Shown: positions 45,190-55,310, numbered from the stretch's first letter. The stretch: DNA of 64,000 nucleotides from Pseudomonadales bacterium (GCA_024234395.1 JACKOH010000002.1:1178001-1242000); one strand, 5' to 3'. Made by a program: numbers and translations. Notes: generated by a model not told the origin, from the sequence alone.

Positions 45190-46113
45190 ATGAGTGGTCA
45201 AAACCCTGTGGGCGCGATGCAGCTGGGGCCCTGTCTGGTCGACTCGGAGAGTTGTTCGGTAGAACGCGATGGTGAACGCAGCAAAGTCACACCGCGCAGC
45301 ATGGATGTGCTGCTGTATCTGGCAGAGCATGCCGACCGGATCGTCAGCAGTGACGAACTGCTGGATACCTTCTGGAGTCCTCTGGCTTCAGACCATGCCG
45401 TGCACAAGGCCATCGCGGAACTGCGCAGCGCCCTGGGCGACAGTGTCCGGGCCCAGCGCTTCATCAAGACAATTCCCAAGCGGGGCTACAAGCTGCTGGT
45501 AGTCCCCGCTGCGGTCGAGGAGGAGAAACCGGAATCCCGGCCGATGCCCGGATTGCCCGACCGGATACTGCAATGGCTTCGCTACCTGGATCCGCGGGTA
45601 CTGGTGACGGGTCTGCTGGTGGTATTGTCGATCGGCGCGCTGAGCCTATTTCATCCCCATCTGGCCCTGGCTCCGGCCGGCAGAAGTTCCCTGATCCTCG
45701 CCCAGTTCCCGTTTCAGCTGCAGTCGAGTCAGGAAAGTGAGGCGTCGCTGTTTGCCCAGGGGCTGTACTCCAATCTGGTCACCCGCCTGTCCGAAGTGGA
45801 AGCCCTGCGAATCATCCCCATGGGGGCGTTCGGACACGAGCGGGAGCCGTTCACGGCGGCACCCCTGCCAGGCGGCCAGGCCGATTTCGAGGTGCATGGG
45901 GTAATCGTCCAGACCGGGGACAGCGCCAGCCTTTATGTGAACCTGGTCAGGTCCAGCAGCGGTATCGTGGAATACTCGAAACGCCTGGAAGTGATTACCT
46001 CTGCTGCCCCGGAGGTATTGGATCCCCTCACCGATCAGTTGGTGGAACTGATCACCTCACACCTGCTGCTTGAAGGTGAAATCGCCATGCCATCATCCCG
46101 GGCCAGTCTGTAA
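45190..46113 (+). CDS. CadC/ToxR-like membrane transcription regulator
   Basis: A 307-residue protein from ATG 45190. An N-terminal winged-helix DNA-binding domain (about residues 10-105; SKVTPRSMDVLLYLAEHADRIV, RFIKTIPKRGYKLL) is followed by one membrane helix (VLVTGLLVVLSIGALSLF, about residues 140-160) and a periplasmic domain of about 145 residues resembling the TolB-N-like sensors of this family. Such regulators bind DNA while sitting in the membrane and sense a periplasmic signal, as CadC does for lysine and acid. It is divergent from the set-A receptor, so it probably controls the receptor-oxidase-cytochrome operon in response to amine or peptide. A frame open to 45124 lacks a better start. 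Confidence 0.85.
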   Translation: MSGQNPVGAMQLGPCLVDSESCSVERDGERSKVTPRSMDVLLYLAEHADRIVSSDELLDTFWSPLASDHAVHKAIAELRSALGDSVRAQRFIKTIPKRGYKLLVVPAAVEEEKPESRPMPGLPDRILQWLRYLDPRVLVTGLLVVLSIGALSLFHPHLALAPAGRSSLILAQFPFQLQSSQESEASLFAQGLYSNLVTRLSEVEALRIIPMGAFGHEREPFTAAPLPGGQADFEVHGVIVQTGDSASLYVNLVRSSSGIVEYSKRLEVITSAAPEVLDPLTDQLVELITSHLLLEGEIAMPSSRASL

Positions 46114-46286
46114 CAGAGCAGGCTGCCAATTCCGGTAGTGGCCCCTGTGACCGTCGCTGTACCGGGTTGGCTGCATTGACCTCACTGGAGTTCTGTCTTA
46201 CTGTGGCTCATCCTGCGCAATTCTCATAAGAACCTGGCTCCCTCCCGCTTTCGGGCGACGGGAGCCCACAGAAAGGTCGGATTACC

Positions 46287-48308
46287 ATGAGTCACTCATT
46301 GCTGTTATTGCCATTCAGATTACTGGCCGGTCTGGTGCTCCTGCTGGTCGGGCTCGACGCCGGTGCCGAAGTCACCCGCATTGAAATTACCGGTCGCCAC
46401 AGGCTCAGCTCGGAAGCAGTCGATTACCATTATCAGGTGATCGACGGCGTTCTCTTTTTCACTCTGGATCCTGACGACCCGGACAACGGGAATGTCTACG
46501 ACATTCACAACGCGCAGGTCAACGCCGATGGCCTGGTGGAATTCTCCGCCGATTTCCGGGTGCTGGTTCCGTCGGCCGATATCGCCAACGGATCGTTACT
46601 TTATATTGTCAACAATCGCGGCCGCCCATCCGGCGGCCCGGGCGATTTTCCAGCTGACCCCCAGTATGCGCAGGGTTTTACCTATCTGCTGACCGGCTGG
46701 ATCAACGAGCTGGAGGCGGGTAACGATCGGCTGTTACTGAATGCGCCACTGGCTGGATCGGCGACCAGCCCGGTCACCGGCGTGGTGCGCTATGAAGTGA
46801 TTACCGGCAATCTGAGTAATGACGTAAATATTGCCGGAGACTCTCACCTGGCCTATGAACCCACCGACCGGGGACTGGCCGAAGCAACGCTGACCCAGCG
46901 GGTCAATCAGCAGGATGTGCGGATACCCATCGAGCGCTCCCGATTCGATCTGAATGTTGCCTGGCCGGAGGGACGGAACCAGCCACTGGTCACCCTCAAT
47001 CTGAGCGGGGGGCTGCAACCCGGCTACATCTATGAACTGACTTACGAGGCACAGAATCCGGTGCTGGCGGGCGCCGGACTGGCAGGCATTCGCGACAGCG
47101 TGGCTCTGTTCCGCCACGGGGCTGAAGACAATTCGGCCCTGGCCGGACAGCTCGCCGCACTGGAGCTGCCGGAAATCAGCCACACCATTGCCCTGGGCAA
47201 TTCCCAGAGTGGTCGCCTGTTGCGGTTGTTTCTGTATGACGGGTTTAACGCCGACCTGGCCGGTCGCCGGGTCTTCGATGGCGTGATTCCGGTGATTGCC
47301 GGTTCCGGATTCGGTATGTTCAACAACCGTTTTGCCATGCCGACCCGCACCAACGGCCAGCATGAGAATCAGCTGTTTCCCAATGACCTGTTTCCCTTTA
47401 GCTACGGAACCAGCGTCGATCCCTATACAGGGCGAGAGGACAGCATCCTTCGACGCAGCATCGAGACCGATACGGTCCCCCGGGTGATGCATATCCAGAC
47501 CTCGAACGAATACTGGATCCGCGGCGGATCGTTGCCTCATACCGACCCCCTGGGAACCCGTGATGCGGAACTCCCTGACAACGTCCGGTTCTACTCAATC
47601 GGTGGTTCCCAGCACGGTTCCGGCAACGGTATCCCACGACCCGCCAGTTCAGGGCAGTTGCCTGCCAATCCGAATCGGTGGGCCCCGATCAGCGCGTCTC
47701 TACAGGTGGCCATGCACGAATGGCTGGCGGAGGGGAAGGAGCCGCCGGCCAGCCGTTATCCGCAGATCGCCGATGGCTCCCTGGTCCCGTCACACCTGCC
47801 CGACGGTAGTATCAACCCGCGGGCCTGGCATCCATTGCCGGGAATCGAACACCCCAAGGATATGTATCGCGTTGCCTCCGCCGATTACGGTGAGCGCTGG
47901 CAGCAGGAAAGAATTATCGGCAGACACCCCACCGGGTCAGACCGGCTCTATGGTGTATTGGTGCCGGCGGTTGACAGTAACAACAACGATTTCGCTGCCA
48001 GTACCGTGCTGCCGCCTTTGACACAAGTGCCACTTGGCACTTTTACGCCCTGGAATCTTCGCGCCAGGGCAAGCGGGGCTCCTACCGAGCTGGCCAGACT
48101 GTCCGGGGGTTATATTCCGTTCGATCGATACCGCTCTGCTTCCGACGACCCGCGTAGTACTATTGACGAGTTATACAGCTCTTTCGAGGACTACCTGGCC
48201 CGTTACGAGGCAGCCACTGACAAACTGATAGAGGAGCGCTACCTGTTGCCCGAATACAAAGAAGACTATATGGCCATCGCCCGGGCTAATAGAGCAGTAT
48301 TCGAGTAA
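46287..48308 (+). CDS. Exported alpha/beta hydrolase-domain protein
   Basis: A 673-residue protein with a signal peptide (LLAGLVLLLVGLDAGAE). A nucleophile elbow GNSQSGR (about residue 303-309) marks an alpha/beta hydrolase of the large Abhydrolase_10 type found as exported proteins in environmental proteobacteria; Asp and His partners cannot be placed by eye. AAGGTCGGA precedes the ATG. It lies between the CadC-like regulator and the gamma-glutamyltransferase on the same strand; its role in the amine region is uncertain. Substrate unknown. Confidence 0.8.
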   Translation: MSHSLLLLPFRLLAGLVLLLVGLDAGAEVTRIEITGRHRLSSEAVDYHYQVIDGVLFFTLDPDDPDNGNVYDIHNAQVNADGLVEFSADFRVLVPSADIANGSLLYIVNNRGRPSGGPGDFPADPQYAQGFTYLLTGWINELEAGNDRLLLNAPLAGSATSPVTGVVRYEVITGNLSNDVNIAGDSHLAYEPTDRGLAEATLTQRVNQQDVRIPIERSRFDLNVAWPEGRNQPLVTLNLSGGLQPGYIYELTYEAQNPVLAGAGLAGIRDSVALFRHGAEDNSALAGQLAALELPEISHTIALGNSQSGRLLRLFLYDGFNADLAGRRVFDGVIPVIAGSGFGMFNNRFAMPTRTNGQHENQLFPNDLFPFSYGTSVDPYTGREDSILRRSIETDTVPRVMHIQTSNEYWIRGGSLPHTDPLGTRDAELPDNVRFYSIGGSQHGSGNGIPRPASSGQLPANPNRWAPISASLQVAMHEWLAEGKEPPASRYPQIADGSLVPSHLPDGSINPRAWHPLPGIEHPKDMYRVASADYGERWQQERIIGRHPTGSDRLYGVLVPAVDSNNNDFAASTVLPPLTQVPLGTFTPWNLRARASGAPTELARLSGGYIPFDRYRSASDDPRSTIDELYSSFEDYLARYEAATDKLIEERYLLPEYKEDYMAIARANRAVFE

Positions 48309-48493
48309 TGCTGTAGGACAGAGTCTCCTCTATCCTGGCAATTCGATTCAATCCCCTTTATTCTTGGGTTTCCCAAGTGATTGCTTTCAGTCTGGTTACC
48401 TGTTGACCCTGGCGTGCCAGAATCCGTCACTGACAGCTTCAGCAGTGTGTAAATAAATCCTGTTTTTTCCTGTTCCAGCGACTGGTACCGACC

Positions 48494-50194
48494 ATGCAGC
48501 TTATTTTCAGATCGATTCTTACCGTTGTCATTACAACCTGCTCCTTCTCTATCAGTGCCGAAGGAGGACGTACACCTGTCTATGCGCGACACGGCATGGT
48601 CAGCAGCGCGTCCCGGCTCGCATCTGAAGTGGGAGTGGAAATTCTCAAACAGGGTGGTAATGCAGTGGATGCCTCTATCGCCACGGCGTTCGCTTTGGCT
48701 GTGACCTGGCCGGCTGCCGGCAATATCGGTGGTGGCGGCTTCATGGTATACCATGGTGCTGACGGTGAAGCCACGACCATTGATTTTCGCGAGAAGGCGC
48801 CATTGGCCGCGACCCAACGCATGTATCTTGGCCTGGATGATCAGATCGCCAATAATTCCAATCATGACGGACTTCTGGCCGTCGGAGTACCCGGTACCGT
48901 CGCCGGTCTTTATGCTGCTCACGAGAAGCTGGGAAGCCTGCCCTGGCGAGACCTGGTGGAACCTGCAGTGGTGCTGGCACGCGATGGATTTCCGTTGTCT
49001 TACACTTTGGCCACCGGCTTTCGCCGCTATGCCGAAGCCTGGGAGCGCTATCCGTCATCAACAAGAGTGTTCAAGAAACCGGACGGTTCGTTCTATCAAA
49101 TGGGGGAGACATGGCGCCAACCGGACCTTGCGCATACACTGAGGCTGATTCAGGAACAAGGCAGGGACGGCTTCTATCGTGGCGAAAACGCCGAACGCCT
49201 GGACGGCTTCATGCGTGCCAACGGCGGTATCATCACTGCAGAGGACCTGGCTCTTTACAGAGCCGTGGAGAGGGAACCGATCCGCGGTACTTACCGAGGT
49301 TACCAGATTGTCAGTATGCCACCCCCAAGCAGTGGCGGAGTGACCCTGGTTCAGATGCTGAATATTCTTGAGGGGTATGACCTCGCCGCCAGTGGGCCAG
49401 GCAGCGCGGACACTCTCCATCTGCTCACCGAAGCCATGCGGCGCGCCTATGCCAGTCGGGCGGAATTTCTCGGCGATCCGGATTTCAACGAGTCCATGCC
49501 TCTCGCCCGTCTGCTGGACAAGCAATATGCGGAAACTCTTCGCAACAGTATCGACAGCGACAGGGCCTCAGTCAGTGACGAAGCAGAATTCGCACAAGCC
49601 TACGAGAGCGAACAGACCACTCATTTTTCGGTAGCCGATGCGGAAGGCAGCATGGTTGCCGTTACCTATACTCTGGAACAGGGCTATGGAACCAAGATTG
49701 TAGTTGAGGGTGGAGGCTACCTGCTTAACAACGAAATGGGAGACTTCAACCCGGTTCCCGGCGTCACCAACAGGCGTGGTCAGATCGGTACAGCTGCCAA
49801 TCTGATTGCACCACAAAAACGTATGTTGTCCAGCATGACACCGACTATCGTGGCCCGGGACAACAGGCCGGTGCTGGCAATCGGCAGCCCCGGTGGGAGG
49901 ACCATTATCAATACTACCCTGCAGGTAATCGTCAATGTCATCGACCATGGCATGAATATCGCTGAAGCTATAGAGGAGGGCCGGATTCACCACCAGTGGT
50001 TACCGGATGTCACCTCACTTGAAGCTAACCGCTTTTCCGCCGACACTTTGCGTTTGTATCAGGCCATGGGACACGAAGTGAATGTTCGTGGTTCCCAGGG
50101 TGCGGCCATGGGCGTGTGGTTGGATCGTCAGGCTGATCTGTATCTGGGAGCCGCAGATTCCCGGCGCGGCGACGGTGCCGCGGTAGGCTATTAG
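48494..50194 (+). CDS. ggt: Gamma-glutamyltransferase
   Basis: A 566-residue periplasmic GGT with a signal peptide (ILTVVITTCSFSISAE). It has the autocleavage site where the chain splits to leave the catalytic Thr375 as N-terminus of the small subunit (EQTTHFSVADAEG), plus the binding stretches GGNAVDASIATAFALAV, GGGGFM and the C-terminal GSPGGRTI. It hydrolyses or transfers the gamma-glutamyl group of glutathione and gamma-glutamyl peptides or amines. Its stop overlaps the convergent set-B cytochrome stop by four bases. Next to a Tat amine oxidase, it might free amines from gamma-glutamyl conjugates; this is inferred from position. Confidence 0.95.
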   Translation: MQLIFRSILTVVITTCSFSISAEGGRTPVYARHGMVSSASRLASEVGVEILKQGGNAVDASIATAFALAVTWPAAGNIGGGGFMVYHGADGEATTIDFREKAPLAATQRMYLGLDDQIANNSNHDGLLAVGVPGTVAGLYAAHEKLGSLPWRDLVEPAVVLARDGFPLSYTLATGFRRYAEAWERYPSSTRVFKKPDGSFYQMGETWRQPDLAHTLRLIQEQGRDGFYRGENAERLDGFMRANGGIITAEDLALYRAVEREPIRGTYRGYQIVSMPPPSSGGVTLVQMLNILEGYDLAASGPGSADTLHLLTEAMRRAYASRAEFLGDPDFNESMPLARLLDKQYAETLRNSIDSDRASVSDEAEFAQAYESEQTTHFSVADAEGSMVAVTYTLEQGYGTKIVVEGGGYLLNNEMGDFNPVPGVTNRRGQIGTAANLIAPQKRMLSSMTPTIVARDNRPVLAIGSPGGRTIINTTLQVIVNVIDHGMNIAEAIEEGRIHHQWLPDVTSLEANRFSADTLRLYQAMGHEVNVRGSQGAAMGVWLDRQADLYLGAADSRRGDGAAVGY

Positions 50195-50817
50195 CGGCCC
50201 AGAGTATTGATGTAACTCACCACGTTCAGGATTGCCTGGTCGTTGGTCAGTGAGTTAGCCATCGAGACCATCATGGCGCCGTACTGATCATTAGGGGAGT
50301 TGCCCCGGTAGCCAGCCTTGAAGTTTCGCAACTGGGTGACCAGGTACCAGTCATTCTGGCCGGCCAGCGCCGGTGCGCCGAATGTCTCATTGCCCTGGCC
50401 CTGGTCGCCATGGCAGGAGGCGCAGCGGGTGTAGGCCTGGCGGCCTCGACTGGCGTCTCCCTCGATAGTTGCCGTAGTGGGAATGTAATCGAAACTCCCC
50501 ACCCACTCGATCAGATCGCCGATACTCTGGTCAGTCAACCTTGCCGCCATGGGTTGCATGGCCAGGCCCTGTTCATCATCAGGGTGAGTGCCCCGGATAC
50601 CGGCACGAAAATTTTCGAGCTGGCGTTTCAGATACCAGGACTCCATTCCGGCTATTCTGGGTGCCTGGACTCCCACATTGCCCTGTCCCACGGCGCCATG
50701 ACAGGTCATACAGTATTTGTCATCCATCGGAGCAGGCAGGCCGACATCCTGGCCGCTGGCCAGATTTCCGAGCACGCTGGCTGCCAGGGTTACAACTGCT
50801 GTCATCAAGTGTTTCAT
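50191..50817 (-). CDS. Diheme cytochrome c4-like protein, set B
   Basis: A 208-residue exported cytochrome from ATG 50817, whose first bases overlap the stop of the set-B oxidase (ATGA), a sign of translational coupling. It has a signal peptide (LMTAVVTLAASVLGNLASGQ), heme motifs CMTCH and CASCH and c4-type repeats (RIAGMESWYL, ALAGQNDWYL). The set-A copy at 39813 shares this layout. The longest frame, to 50892, runs into the oxidase gene and is rejected. Coupling to the oxidase suggests it is the dedicated electron acceptor. Confidence 0.93.
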   Translation of the reverse strand: MKHLMTAVVTLAASVLGNLASGQDVGLPAPMDDKYCMTCHGAVGQGNVGVQAPRIAGMESWYLKRQLENFRAGIRGTHPDDEQGLAMQPMAARLTDQSIGDLIEWVGSFDYIPTTATIEGDASRGRQAYTRCASCHGDQGQGNETFGAPALAGQNDWYLVTQLRNFKAGYRGNSPNDQYGAMMVSMANSLTNDQAILNVVSYINTLGR

Positions 50818-52397
50818 AATGCCGCGGCCCTCACTCTCTGATCCATATCCGCAAGTGCGAAATGCGCCGACTGGAGCGCACTCTCCATCCATGCTGAATG
50901 CTGGCTGATTTGGTCGCCCATCATCCAGTGACGACCGTTGACCGGTTGCTGCAGGCGGTGATACATGGCTTCCTCTTCGGCACTCCAGCCGTCCCGGCTA
51001 CGTTGCCAGCGGGCCGCGCAACCCAGCATGTTGTTCATCCGGTGCCAGGCGATGGTGACCGGCTTTTCCACCAGCTGTCGATAATCGGGGTGAACCTTCT
51101 CGCCATGCCTCAGCAGTTCCTCGATACGCTGCTCCTGGGTCATCTTGGTGTAATACATGCCGCCACCGAAATCATAGGCTGCCAGGATCACACCTTTCTG
51201 CTTATGGATGCCATGTGGCGGGTACCAGATCTGCTGAATAGGTGAGTTCACCCAGGTGATCCCGGCATAGATGCCTTCGTCTTCCCAGAATCGTTGTCTG
51301 GCCTGAAAGGCGGCTTTGTAAGCCTCACCCCGGCGAATGTACTTCAGGGCGTCGAGGTAGTCGGAGGGAAAGTTATTGGGGATGCCGGTCATCAGATGAC
51401 TGGGGATGCAGTTGAAGCAATAATCCGCCTGCAGGGTCTCCCGACTGCCATCCCGCTCGTAGGCGATCTCCACACCATGGTCGCTTACCTGCACAGACTT
51501 GACCGCGGACCGGAAGCGGATGCGGTCGGCCAGGCGATTGGCGAAGGCATAGGGAATCCGATCCATGCCACCGACCGGTTGCATCAGTACCGGACCGGCA
51601 CCGGTGCCGACGTCGGTAGTTACCATCAGTCCTGCCGCGAGGCGGGTTTTCAGCAGTTCCCGGAAGGCGATCATGGCGTGCTTTGTGCCGTGATCGAGAA
51701 AGCCACCACTGGCATAGCCGGCCCGGAAGCTGCCTTCGAAGAGCATGTCCTCGTTGAGATCGCCCAGATTGCGGATTATCCGCAGCAGCGCCTCCATTTC
51801 CGCTTCGCTGAACTCCTCGTCCAACTGGCCGGCAGACAGGGACTTGGCCAGCATTTCGGCCAGAAAGCCATGCATATTGGTATGAAAGTCGGCGTTTCTG
51901 ACCGGTCTGCCACCGTTGAAGTTATCGTCCTGCACCCAGGCCCGCATGCTTTCATTGACGAAGATCTCCAGGTCCACGCCAAGTTCCCGGCAATAGCCAA
52001 GTACGGTGCTGTGGTTGCTGGGAATTCGTGCAGCACCAGCGTTGAAGTACAGGTGGGGTTCATTGTCGAACTCGCAACGCTGGTAATTACCCAGTTCGTC
52101 GATGACCGTGCCGGAGCGCACTGTAAATACCCGTCCTCCGGGTCGGTGGGATGCTTCCAGCACCGTACAGTCATAGCCGGCCTTGGTCAGTTCCCAGGCG
52201 ACTGCCAGGCCGGACACTCCGGAACCCAGAATGGCGACCCGGCGTCCGCTGGCCCCGGCCCGCGCCAGCGATAACTCTGCCGCCTGACCTGGTTGCGGCA
52301 TCAAGCCAAGCGCTGTCCCGGCCTGGATCAATGCGGAAGTTCCACCATAAGCACCTAAAAGAGACAGAAAGTCCCTGCGTGTTACAGAATTGATCAC
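50814..52397 (-). CDS. Tat-exported flavin L-amino acid/amine oxidase, set B
   Basis: A 527-residue flavoprotein starting at GTG 52397 with GGAGAG eight bases before it; the longer frame to 52445 has no such site. Tat signal SVTRRDFLSLLG, FAD motif AILGSGVSGLAVAWEL, then VLEASHRPGGR, and GAARIPS with Arg at residue 124, the position of the carboxylate-gripping Arg in L-amino acid oxidases and the same as in the set-A enzyme. The C-terminal FAD segment MMGDQISQHSAWMESALQSA is present. It overlaps the cytochrome start and is divergent from the set-B receptor. It resembles 40483-42081 along its whole length and is a paralogue. Confidence 0.9.
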   Translation of the reverse strand: MINSVTRRDFLSLLGAYGGTSALIQAGTALGLMPQPGQAAELSLARAGASGRRVAILGSGVSGLAVAWELTKAGYDCTVLEASHRPGGRVFTVRSGTVIDELGNYQRCEFDNEPHLYFNAGAARIPSNHSTVLGYCRELGVDLEIFVNESMRAWVQDDNFNGGRPVRNADFHTNMHGFLAEMLAKSLSAGQLDEEFSEAEMEALLRIIRNLGDLNEDMLFEGSFRAGYASGGFLDHGTKHAMIAFRELLKTRLAAGLMVTTDVGTGAGPVLMQPVGGMDRIPYAFANRLADRIRFRSAVKSVQVSDHGVEIAYERDGSRETLQADYCFNCIPSHLMTGIPNNFPSDYLDALKYIRRGEAYKAAFQARQRFWEDEGIYAGITWVNSPIQQIWYPPHGIHKQKGVILAAYDFGGGMYYTKMTQEQRIEELLRHGEKVHPDYRQLVEKPVTIAWHRMNNMLGCAARWQRSRDGWSAEEEAMYHRLQQPVNGRHWMMGDQISQHSAWMESALQSAHFALADMDQRVRAAAL

Positions 52398-52760
52398 TTG
52401 GTTAACTCTCCGGGGCGGCGAAATGGGCGTCTTTAGTTGGTACACGCACGGTTATAATTCATTTTTAAATCCAATGCACCCAAAAAAGGACACTTTGGAT
52501 GATCATGGAAGGGTAATCCGAAAGTCTCGAAAGCCGGTCTCCAACCGGTACGGGAAAAACAGATTTCACCGTAAAAAAAGCCCAAGTTTAGTGCGCATTC
52601 TGATTATATTTATTGCATGAATAGGGGTATGGGAATATCCTCGTCACGGGGCGTGAGACAATTTGTACCATAACGGTCAAATGCGCCCTATATCAGTGCG
52701 TACCTCTCACCACTTTTGTAAGAAATAGTCTTGAATAGATTCCGATCTAGGGGGGAATAC
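52398..52760. other. Divergent promoter region of set B
   Basis: This 363-bp gap separates the divergent oxidase and receptor genes. It is AT-rich compared with its flanks, as promoters often are; TATAAC (minus strand, near 52452-52457) and TTATATTT (near 52605-52612) are possible -10 boxes without convincing -35 partners. A GGGGGG run 14-9 bases ahead of the receptor ATG is its ribosome site. No gene is seen. Confidence 0.5.
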
Positions 52761-55310
52761 ATGTTCAAAAAGACCAAACAAACTACCGTGCTGGTGCCAG
52801 CCATTCTGATGGCCACCCTGCTGCCGCATGCGCCGATTGCATTCGGGCAACAGGATGTCGTCGAAGAGGTTGTGGTTACCGGTTCCCGTCGTGCGCCGCG
52901 GACTGCGCTTGAGTCGGCCGCGCCCATCGATGTATTTGGCGCCAATGATTTCCAGGATCAGGGCACACCTGACCTGAATAACCTGCTGCGTAACCTGGTA
53001 CCTTCCTACAACGTCGATACCCAGGAAATCAACGACTCCAACAGCCTGGTGCGACCGTCGACGCTGCGGGGACTGCCTGCGGACGACACCCTGGTGCTGG
53101 TCAACAACAAGCGTCGTCACCGCTCTGCCGCAGTTCAATTCGGCCGCCAGGGTACCCATTTCCCGGACATTTCGCAGATTCCTCCGATTGCCCTGCGCCA
53201 GGTCGAAGTGTTGCGGGACGGTGCTGCCGCCCAATACGGTTCCGATGCGATAGCCGGGGTGGTCAACTTTCTCCTGAAAGAGAATAACTCCGGAATCTCT
53301 CTGGAAACCAAACAGGGCGAGCATACTGACTACAATGATGGTGAGCTTTCCTATGTAGCGGGCAATATCGGCCTGCCACTGGGTGACGACGGTTTCTTCA
53401 GTTTCAGTTTCGATGTGGTTGACCAGAACAAGACCGACCGGGCGCGGCAGCGTGACGATGCGCAGGCATTGATTGCGGCGGGCAATACCTACATACGTAC
53501 TGACCCTTACGTGATGGAACGGGGCCTGGCCGATACCAATACCATCAACCTGTTCTACAACTCCGGTATCACGCTGAGCGATACTCAGGAGATTTACTCA
53601 TTCGGCAGCTACAGTGAGCGCGAAACCGATCTGGGCTTTTTCTACCGCAATCCGGAATCCCGTGGCGGGATTTTCACCAAAGGCAGCAACCAGCTGTTTA
53701 TCGATGAAACCGGGAACGGCAGCGGTGACTGTCCGGTCATTCCGACCGGTATCGACCCGGTAACCGGAATAACCAGTTCCATTGCCGGCCGGGCAGCCGG
53801 ACTCGCCGACCCTGACTGCTTTACTTTCCTGGAGTGGTTCCCGGGGGGCTACACACCCGATTTTGGCGCCGGCATTCGGGATATGTCGGAAGTGGCCGGT
53901 ATCAGGGGTGAGATTGGGGAGACCACCTACGATGTGAGCCTTGGTGCCGGATTTTCCGAAGTCACCTATCGGCTGTCGAATACCGTCAACGCGTCCATGG
54001 GATCCGATTCGCCCACCTCCTTCGAACCGGGTATCTACACTACTGTCGAGAACAATCTGAACATCGACCTGGTCACCCCATTCGAGATTGACGGACTGTT
54101 CTCTCCGCTCAGTGTCGGCTACGGTTTTGAATTGCGCAGAGAAATCTTCAAGGTGACCTCGAAGGACGAGTACTCGTATCTGATCGGGCCCTATGCCCGT
54201 CAGGGCGCCAACGTCGGTTCCGACGGTTTCCAGGGCTTCGGGCCGCAACAGCATGGTACCTGGGACCGCAAAAACTGGGCGATCTATGTTGACCTCGAGG
54301 CCGATGTCACCGAGCGGCTGTTGCTGGGCGCAGCCCTGCGTTACGAAGACTTCTACAACACCTTCGGCGATACCACCAACGGCAAGGTCACGGCCCGCTA
54401 CCGGCTGACAGATGCAGTCAACCTGCGTGCCACTTACGGTACCGGCTTCCGGGCGCCGTCTCCCGGTCAGGCCAATATTTCCAATATCAGTACCGGGATC
54501 AACGCCGATACCGGCGAACCGCAGGCAGAAGGTCAGATTCCCCCAACCAATCCGATTGCGCAGCGATTCGGCGGCAAGCAGCTGGGCCCTGAAGAATCGG
54601 TCAACCTGAGTATTGGTGTTACCGCCCAGATCGGAGATCTGGACCTGTCTGTCGACTATTTCCAGATTGAACTGACCGACCGGATACTCAATTCCGGCGA
54701 TGTTGTCATCACTCCTGAAATTGCCGCGGAGCTGGCCGCTTCCGGTATTTCCGGGGCTGGCAACATCGTGGAATTCACCTACTACACCAACGACATGGAC
54801 ACCACCAACAAGGGTGTGGAAATCGTCGGTGCCTGGGACTACAGCTGGGGTGATCTGGGAACCACCACCTTCCAGGGTTCCTGGGCGTGGATGGATCAGA
54901 AAATCGACAAGGTGACACCGGGACTTCTGAACCGCTCCAATCTGGCCGATCTGACCGATGGTATCCCCGCCAATCGCGGCAACTTCAGGGCTTATCACAA
55001 TATTGGTGACTGGCGCTTCCTGCTTTCCGCCAACTACTACGATGAGTATCTGATCGTACCCTCATCCGGCAATCCTGCCCGGGATTACTGGGCCGACCCG
55101 GAGATCATCTGGAACGGGGAAGTTTCCTATACCTGGAATAACCGCTATGAAATCATCGTGGGTGCGGACAATATCTTCAATACCTATCCGGGGAAAGTCC
55201 GCCCCATCGATCAGACTTCATCCACCAGCAACATCTACGTGAATGATGCCGCCTTCAGCGGTAACGGCGCATTCTGGTACCTGCGACTCAGGGCTGATTT
55301 CGACCTCTAG
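52761..55310 (+). CDS. TonB-dependent receptor, set B
   Basis: An 849-residue outer-membrane receptor from ATG 52761 (the longer frame starts at 52731 without a ribosome site). Signal peptide VLVPAILMATLLPHAPIAFGQ, TonB-box-like VVEEVVVTGSR, plug VEVLRDGAAAQYGSDAIAGVVNFLL, and a barrel ending YLRLRADFDL with aromatic strands. The plug motif LVNNKRRHRSAAV parallels the set-A receptor, as do LVPSYNVD and GTGFRAPSPGQ, so the two are paralogues. It is divergent from the set-B oxidase and is followed by a strong terminator. Ligand unknown. Confidence 0.93.
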   Translation: MFKKTKQTTVLVPAILMATLLPHAPIAFGQQDVVEEVVVTGSRRAPRTALESAAPIDVFGANDFQDQGTPDLNNLLRNLVPSYNVDTQEINDSNSLVRPSTLRGLPADDTLVLVNNKRRHRSAAVQFGRQGTHFPDISQIPPIALRQVEVLRDGAAAQYGSDAIAGVVNFLLKENNSGISLETKQGEHTDYNDGELSYVAGNIGLPLGDDGFFSFSFDVVDQNKTDRARQRDDAQALIAAGNTYIRTDPYVMERGLADTNTINLFYNSGITLSDTQEIYSFGSYSERETDLGFFYRNPESRGGIFTKGSNQLFIDETGNGSGDCPVIPTGIDPVTGITSSIAGRAAGLADPDCFTFLEWFPGGYTPDFGAGIRDMSEVAGIRGEIGETTYDVSLGAGFSEVTYRLSNTVNASMGSDSPTSFEPGIYTTVENNLNIDLVTPFEIDGLFSPLSVGYGFELRREIFKVTSKDEYSYLIGPYARQGANVGSDGFQGFGPQQHGTWDRKNWAIYVDLEADVTERLLLGAALRYEDFYNTFGDTTNGKVTARYRLTDAVNLRATYGTGFRAPSPGQANISNISTGINADTGEPQAEGQIPPTNPIAQRFGGKQLGPEESVNLSIGVTAQIGDLDLSVDYFQIELTDRILNSGDVVITPEIAAELAASGISGAGNIVEFTYYTNDMDTTNKGVEIVGAWDYSWGDLGTTTFQGSWAWMDQKIDKVTPGLLNRSNLADLTDGIPANRGNFRAYHNIGDWRFLLSANYYDEYLIVPSSGNPARDYWADPEIIWNGEVSYTWNNRYEIIVGADNIFNTYPGKVRPIDQTSSTSNIYVNDAAFSGNGAFWYLRLRADFDL

